This document shows positions 5,291 through 9,804 of a DNA stretch of 9,804 bases, in pieces. Below the pieces are notes generated by a model. The model was not told where the DNA came from. It saw nothing but the letters and a program-made list of their open reading frames with translations, and searched no databases. Source of the DNA: Aphodousia sp048520025 (GTDB taxonomy: Bacteria; Pseudomonadota; Gammaproteobacteria; Burkholderiales; Burkholderiaceae_F). Position 1 is the stretch's first letter; every line of letters starts with the position of its first letter. Made by a program: the position numbers and the translations under genes. Location: positions 1-9,804 of the forward strand of contig DBFZTP010000057.1 of the NCBI GenBank assembly GCA_048520025.1, given 5' to 3'.

Positions 5291-8005
5291 ATGGCTGAGA
5301 CAATGGATCATCGCCCCGATCCGCAGGCGTTATTAAAAGAAGCTGAAAAGCGTCGAGGAAAATTAAAAATTTTCTTGGGTGCCGCGCCCGGTGTGGGTAA
5401 AACCTTTGCCATGCTCACCGAAGCCCGTGAAAAGCGCAAAGAAGGCTTGGACGTTTTAGTCGGTTGGGTTGATACGCACAAACGGCGCGACACCGAAGCC
5501 CTTCTTGAAGGTTTGGAAGTGTTGGAGCGCGTCAAAGAAATTCATCACAACCACGTTTTTGAACGCCTAGATATTGATGGCATTATTCGTCGCCGTCCTG
5601 CTCTCGTTTTAATCGATGAGATGCCTCACAGCAACGCCAGAGGCTCTCGTCACTTAAAGCGGTGGCAAGACATTGATGAGTTGTTGGACTTAGGAATTGA
5701 CGTCTATACAACATTAAACATTCAACACTTAGAAAGCTTTAACGGGGTGGTTTCTCGCGTCACGGGTGTTGAAGTGAGCGAAACAATTCCTGATCGCATT
5801 TTTGATGCCGCCGACGAAGTGCGCTTAGTGGATTTGCCGCCCGAAGATTTAATCAAACGATTGGAAGCGGGGAAAATCTATTTACCGCACGTGATTGAGC
5901 GCGCCAAAGACAACTACTTTAAACGCGCCAACCTCATTGCCCTGCGTGAGTTGGCGTTACGTCTTATGGCCAATCGCGTTGATGTGGAAGTCAAAAAATA
6001 CCGATCATTAAGCACACGTCGAAGCATTGACGACACGGCCTTTGGCATTTTGCTGGTGATTGAACATGCGACATCTGAAGAGTCTGTGCAACAAATCAGC
6101 CGTATGGCGCGGTCATTATCAAGCGAGTGGCACTGCATTTGGATAACGTCTGCGACGGACTCTAAAAGCGATCGGGAACGCGCGGTAAATTTGCTTCAAT
6201 ATGCTCAAACCTTGGGAGCATCAACCGATGTGTTAATCGGTCACTACGCGCGCTCCGTTGTTGACTATATGCGAACGCACAATCTCTCGATTGTGGCCAT
6301 TACGTCAGACGGCTTTTGGAGTGGGTATTCACGTAAAGCCAAACTGCGCGCTTTGGCGCCTGAAATTAACATCTTGACGCTACCTTTTGCCTCAAACCGG
6401 CAAACATGGAAAGGCAAACTCGAAAACTTTTTTCAAAGCGTGCGCTTTTTGGGCGGCAATTCGCTCGCGTTTGCAGCAATTTGTTCATCCTTATTGACCG
6501 TTGTGCTTTTTTCCTTAAAGGCCTACGTCCCTGTTACCAACATGATCATGTGTTATCTGTTGTTGACGCTTTTTACTGCCGTGCGTTTTGGGATGATCGT
6601 GGCCTCATTTGTCACGGTCTTTTCTGTGATGGCGTTTGGTCTTGTGATCGTGCCACCGCATTGGTCCATTAAGGTAGCGGACGCGCAGTACCTCTTTACG
6701 TTCTTTTCGATGCTCATTGTCGGCGTGGTGGCGGCTCACTTGGTCTCAACACGCCAAGAGATGGCTAAACAAGCCCATGAGCGAGAACGTCAAACACGAC
6801 TTCTTTATGAAACGGCACGCCTTTTGTCATCCGTGACAGAAGACGAACAGCTCTACGAAATCTCCACGCAAATCTTCAAAAAGGATTTGGGTGTGACGTG
6901 TGAATTTTGGATTGCGGACGCTGAAAAAGACTTAATCCGTCAACGGGGGTCGTTACCTCGTGTGGATCGAGCCTTGTTGCAATGGTGCATGGATCATGGG
7001 CAGCCCGCTGGGATGGGAACACACACCTTAGCTTCAAGCCCTTATCTGTACTTGCCTTTAAAGCTTGGTAATGAAGCCCCATTGGGCGTCATTGTTTTAA
7101 AACTCAAAGAAGCTTTGCAATACAGCGACCACGGTGCTAATCACCTGATTGCAGGGCTTACGGCTTTAATTGCTCAAACGATTGACCGGTTGGAGTTGGT
7201 CGAAGAGACGCGTCAAACGTTAATGAGCGTGGAAGCTGAACGTTTGCGACACTCTCTCATTCAAACGCTTTCTCACGATTTAAGAACGCCTCTGATGGCT
7301 TTAAGTGGGAACGTGGAGCAGTTGTTGCGACAACTTAAAAAACGCGATATCGAGGCGGCGCTCGAAACCGGCAACGTTCTCATTGAATCGTCCGATCGTA
7401 TGCAACGGTTGGTCACGAATCTTTTGGAAATGGCGCGATTGCAAAGCAATCAAGTCGAACTCAATAAGGAGTGGTTCCCGGCCGAAGAGTTGGTGGGTGT
7501 GACGTGCTCCAACCTAAAAGAGCGATTGCAAAATTTCCACGTTCGAGTCGATATCGAAGCCGATTGCCCACCGCTTTACGGGGATCAGATTTTGCTTGAG
7601 CGTTTGCTCTCAAATCTCGTTGACAATGCGACCAAGTATTGCCCGGCTGGCAGCACCATTGTGATTGAAATTAAAAAGCGCAACGAGTGCATCACGTTAT
7701 CTGTGATGGACGATGGGCCGGGGTTGCCGAAAAACTCTCAACGCCTCTTTGACCCCTTCCGCCGAGGACAAAAGGAAAGCAACGTGGTGGGCGTGGGATT
7801 GGGTTTGGCCATTTGCCGAACGATTGCTCGCGTTCACGATGCGGATTTGGTGGCCTTGCCTTCAAGCATGGGCGGGGCGTGTTTTACTTTGGCGCTCCCC
7901 CTCATTGAGATGCCCGCCATTGAGGATGAAGACGTCGAGGACGCTGGAGCCGAGCTTGAGACTCAACCCATTAATGAACCCAATAACTCAGACAGTCATT
8001 TTTAA
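5291..8005 (+). CDS. kdpD: Osmosensitive K+ channel/turgor-responsive sensor histidine kinase KdpD
   Basis: KdpD senses K+ limitation or osmotic stress, autophosphorylates and passes phosphate to KdpE. With the ATG start the protein has 904 residues (E. coli 894). In order: an N-terminal KdpD domain (about 20-230) with Walker A A-P-G-V-G-K-T (32-38) and Walker B L-I-D-E (107-110); a universal-stress-protein-like domain (about 248-366); four membrane spans (about 389-409, 413-433, 434-454, 465-485); a GAF-like region (about 500-630); then the kinase core with H-box S-H-D-L-R-T-P-L and phosphoacceptor His662, N-box Asn779, G1 D-x-G-x-G (807-811) and G2 G-V-G-L-G (834-838). An acidic, probably disordered tail follows (about 875-904). 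ATG 5291 is preferred because AGGAG (5279-5283) lies seven bases upstream. A GTG at 5285 that overlaps the kdpC stop would add two residues but is one base from that site. kdpE follows after 13 nt. Confidence 0.98.
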   Translation: MAETMDHRPDPQALLKEAEKRRGKLKIFLGAAPGVGKTFAMLTEAREKRKEGLDVLVGWVDTHKRRDTEALLEGLEVLERVKEIHHNHVFERLDIDGIIRRRPALVLIDEMPHSNARGSRHLKRWQDIDELLDLGIDVYTTLNIQHLESFNGVVSRVTGVEVSETIPDRIFDAADEVRLVDLPPEDLIKRLEAGKIYLPHVIERAKDNYFKRANLIALRELALRLMANRVDVEVKKYRSLSTRRSIDDTAFGILLVIEHATSEESVQQISRMARSLSSEWHCIWITSATDSKSDRERAVNLLQYAQTLGASTDVLIGHYARSVVDYMRTHNLSIVAITSDGFWSGYSRKAKLRALAPEINILTLPFASNRQTWKGKLENFFQSVRFLGGNSLAFAAICSSLLTVVLFSLKAYVPVTNMIMCYLLLTLFTAVRFGMIVASFVTVFSVMAFGLVIVPPHWSIKVADAQYLFTFFSMLIVGVVAAHLVSTRQEMAKQAHERERQTRLLYETARLLSSVTEDEQLYEISTQIFKKDLGVTCEFWIADAEKDLIRQRGSLPRVDRALLQWCMDHGQPAGMGTHTLASSPYLYLPLKLGNEAPLGVIVLKLKEALQYSDHGANHLIAGLTALIAQTIDRLELVEETRQTLMSVEAERLRHSLIQTLSHDLRTPLMALSGNVEQLLRQLKKRDIEAALETGNVLIESSDRMQRLVTNLLEMARLQSNQVELNKEWFPAEELVGVTCSNLKERLQNFHVRVDIEADCPPLYGDQILLERLLSNLVDNATKYCPAGSTIVIEIKKRNECITLSVMDDGPGLPKNSQRLFDPFRRGQKESNVVGVGLGLAICRTIARVHDADLVALPSSMGGACFTLALPLIEMPAIEDEDVEDAGAELETQPINEPNNSDSHF

Positions 8006-8018
8006 AAAGGAATAACCC

Positions 8019-8738
8019 ATGAATGAAGCAACGTTTAACGAATTGCGCAACGACACCATTGTGATTGTGGAAGACGATTTATTTATTTCGACACTATTGA
8101 GCCGTGTTCTTCGAGATGAAGGTTTTAAGGTGGTTTTGGCTGAAAATTTAAAGCGAGGGCTGATTGCCGTTTCAACGAGTAAACCCGATTTGATTCTTCT
8201 GGACTTGGGGTTGCCCGACGGTGATGGAATGGAATTGATTGAAGCCTTCAGAGCCCATAGTCACATTCCGATTATTGTGGTGTCGGCTCGCACGGATGAC
8301 AAAATGAAAATTTCTGCATTGGATTCCGGCGCAGACGACTACCTCACCAAGCCCTTTAGTGCTGATGAGTTATTAGCTCGTGTTCGCGTTCAGTTACGTC
8401 GCCGATTAAGACTGGATCATGAGGAAGTGAACGAAGCGATTACGCTTGGCGATGTTACGTACTACACGCAAAAACGGGTTTTAATGAAAAAAGGTGAAGA
8501 GGTTCATTTAACGAAGATTGAGCGCAAGTTGCTTGAAGTCCTTTTGGGTTCTCAAGGGCGAGTACTCACGCAAAGTTATTTGTTAAATGCTGTGTGGGGC
8601 GAAGGTTATCTGAGTCGCTCTCATTATTTGCGTATTTACATTAACCGTTTGCGTCAGAAAATTGAACCTGATCCCACGCTGCCTCAATTTTTGATGACGG
8701 AAATCGGGGTGGGGTACCGTATAAGGTTGAGTATGTAA
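8019..8738 (+). CDS. kdpE: Response regulator KdpE (OmpR/PhoB type)
   Basis: KdpE is the transcription activator of the kdp operon and partner of KdpD. The 239-residue protein has an N-terminal receiver domain with acidic pocket E18-D19-D20, phosphoacceptor Asp62 in L-D-L-G-L-P-D-G-D-G (61-70), Ser89 in V-S-A-R, and Lys111 in the K-P-F motif. The C-terminal winged-helix DNA-binding domain (about 140-239) contains H-L-T-x-I-E (163-168), S-H-Y-L-R-I-Y-I-N-R-L-R-Q-K (201-214) and the end segment T-E-I-G-V-G-Y-R (227-234). These match E. coli KdpE closely, so binding to a similar operator is expected. The N-terminus has about ten more residues than in E. coli. AAGGA (8007-8011), seven bases before the ATG, supports this start. 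Being last of the kdp genes and close to kdpD, it is likely cotranscribed and autoregulated. Confidence 0.98.
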   Translation: MNEATFNELRNDTIVIVEDDLFISTLLSRVLRDEGFKVVLAENLKRGLIAVSTSKPDLILLDLGLPDGDGMELIEAFRAHSHIPIIVVSARTDDKMKISALDSGADDYLTKPFSADELLARVRVQLRRRLRLDHEEVNEAITLGDVTYYTQKRVLMKKGEEVHLTKIERKLLEVLLGSQGRVLTQSYLLNAVWGEGYLSRSHYLRIYINRLRQKIEPDPTLPQFLMTEIGVGYRIRLSM

Positions 8739-8800
8739 GCGCGGTGTAGCGAAAAATTAGCGTAAGATGAATTTCTAGAGTATTTCGATGGAATTCATGC

Positions 8801-9688
8801 ATGTCGTTAACCGCACTTTGCTTGGTGATTTTGGCGGCGCTTGTTCACGCCACGTGGAATTATTTTCTTAAAAAAGCCAACGCCAATCGCTCTTTTTGGT
8901 GGGTAGTGTATTGCATCACGGCCATCGTGACGGTGCCTGCACTCTATTTCTACAACCCTCATGCCTTTGACAACATTACCGCTATCGGTTGGTTGGTTAT
9001 CTGTTTATCGGCCCCTATTCACGTTTGCTACGGTGTTGTTCTTCAACAGGGTTACAAGAAAAGCGACTACTCCATCGTTTACCCCACGGCTCGTGGGACA
9101 GGCCCCTTAATCAGTGTCTTGGCTGCCATTGTTTTTCTCGGCAACGCACCGACCGTTTGGGGATGGTTGGGGATTGCAAGTATTTTGGTGGCGATTGTTT
9201 TGTTAGCGATGCCCAGTCAAGAAGGGGACGCGAGAAACCTTCGTGTTAAAGAAGGTGTCTTTTGGGGAATGCTCACGGGGTTATTCATTGCGGGTTACAC
9301 CTTTTGCGATGCGTGGGCAGTGCAACAAGCAACGGGCTTGACGCCGCTTACCTTTTATTTCCCTTCGATTCTTGTTCGCTCTTTGGTTTTTGCTCCTTTC
9401 ATTGTGACGAGAAATGGCTGGCAAGACGAAGTCAAAGAACTCTTTACGACACCGCGCATTCGGAAAAGTTTGGCAGTTGTTTGTGTGGGTTCCCCCTTGG
9501 CGTTTCTCTTAGTGCTTTACGCCATGACCATGGCGCCCTTGGCCTATGTGGCACCCACGCGAGAAGTGGGCATGATGATTGGGGTTGTCGTGGGCGGCTT
9601 ATTGTTAAAAGAACGCTTAAGTATTAAACGTGTAATGGGTGTGATTGGGATGACGTTGGGCGTCATCATGATCGGTTTAGGCGGCTAG
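8801..9688 (+). CDS. EamA-family (drug/metabolite transporter superfamily) membrane transporter
   Basis: This is a hydrophobic protein of 295 residues with about ten membrane spans, the size and architecture of an EamA transporter made of two tandem five-span repeats. The internal duplication is visible: Y-S-I-V-Y-P-T-A-R-G-T-G (90-101) followed by a hydrophobic span in the first half, against L-A-Y-V-A-P-T-R-E-V-G-M (247-258), a similar span, and the closing L-L-L-K-E-R-L (267-273) in the second. The N-terminal L-V-H-A-T-W-N segment (14-20) is also typical. These proteins export or import small metabolites, but the substrate cannot be told from sequence. The start follows a weak GGAA (about 8790-8793), and upstream ATGs at 8788 and 8797 are in another frame. 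The 62-nt gap after kdpE has no clear terminator or promoter, so read-through from the kdp transcript is possible; a functional link to potassium is unproven. Confidence 0.93.
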   Translation: MSLTALCLVILAALVHATWNYFLKKANANRSFWWVVYCITAIVTVPALYFYNPHAFDNITAIGWLVICLSAPIHVCYGVVLQQGYKKSDYSIVYPTARGTGPLISVLAAIVFLGNAPTVWGWLGIASILVAIVLLAMPSQEGDARNLRVKEGVFWGMLTGLFIAGYTFCDAWAVQQATGLTPLTFYFPSILVRSLVFAPFIVTRNGWQDEVKELFTTPRIRKSLAVVCVGSPLAFLLVLYAMTMAPLAYVAPTREVGMMIGVVVGGLLLKERLSIKRVMGVIGMTLGVIMIGLGG

Positions 9689-9804
9689 TCGACTTAATCG
9701 CTTACAAATCAAACGGAAAACCCCTTGTTTTCATTGGTGTTTTATTGCTTATTATGGGTGGGATTGTTATTATTAAACTCTTGTTTTAAATTTTTATTCT
9801 ATCA
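9689..9804. other. AT-rich tail without supported feature
   Basis: No convincing terminator is visible. The best hairpin pairs AAAACCCC with GGTGTTTT (about 9717-9742) but has one mismatch, a long loop and no following T-run. A short hydrophobic reading frame in frame 1 runs to TAA 9787-9789 but has no start codon with a ribosome-binding site. Confidence 0.4.

Noticed and set aside
9685..9789. Short hydrophobic frame in the tail ending at TAA 9787-9789
   Set aside because: No ATG/GTG/TTG with a ribosome-binding site at a sensible position; T-rich DNA readily gives hydrophobic translations.

Overview
The window carries a complete, collinear potassium-scavenging kdp locus on the + strand: kdpF candidate, kdpA, kdpB, kdpC, kdpD, kdpE. 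It is followed by an EamA/DMT-family transporter gene. The left end is the 3' end of a group II intron. The proteins resemble E. coli Kdp closely over their full length, and base composition is moderate (by eye, under 50% GC). Together these suggest a proteobacterium (gamma- or betaproteobacterial). A finer assignment cannot be supported from the sequence alone.

Layout. Positions 1-272 are the end of a group II intron, cut by the window edge. This part holds the last 65 codons of its reverse transcriptase/maturase (stop at 196-198), then RNA domain V (203-234) and domain VI (237-269), with the 3' splice boundary placed after 272. Positions 273-608 form an AT-rich leader with no convincing gene. 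It contains a candidate KdpE operator (507-523) and a weak candidate promoter. Two tiny single-span membrane ORFs follow (609-710, 33 aa; 713-793, 26 aa). The second is the better KdpF candidate; the first is unrecognised. Then come kdpA (818-2506), kdpB (2535-4616), kdpC (4638-5288), kdpD (5291-8005) and kdpE (8019-8738), with gaps of 2 to 28 nt. The EamA transporter gene (8801-9688) lies 62 nt beyond kdpE with no visible terminator between them. The last 116 nt are AT-rich and contain no supported gene.

How the genes work together. KdpFABC is a high-affinity K+ pump in the inner membrane. KdpA is the channel-like subunit that selects K+, KdpB is the P-type ATPase, and KdpC and KdpF are single-span accessory subunits. 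KdpD (sensor kinase) and KdpE (response regulator) induce the operon when K+ is limiting. Here the regulator genes follow the pump genes directly, so one transcript probably makes both and gives positive autoregulation. All diagnostic catalytic residues are present and no gene is broken. Most of the window is a conventional system. The parts worth a second look are the extra small membrane ORF ahead of kdpF, the operator-like direct repeat, and the intron end next to the operon's control region.
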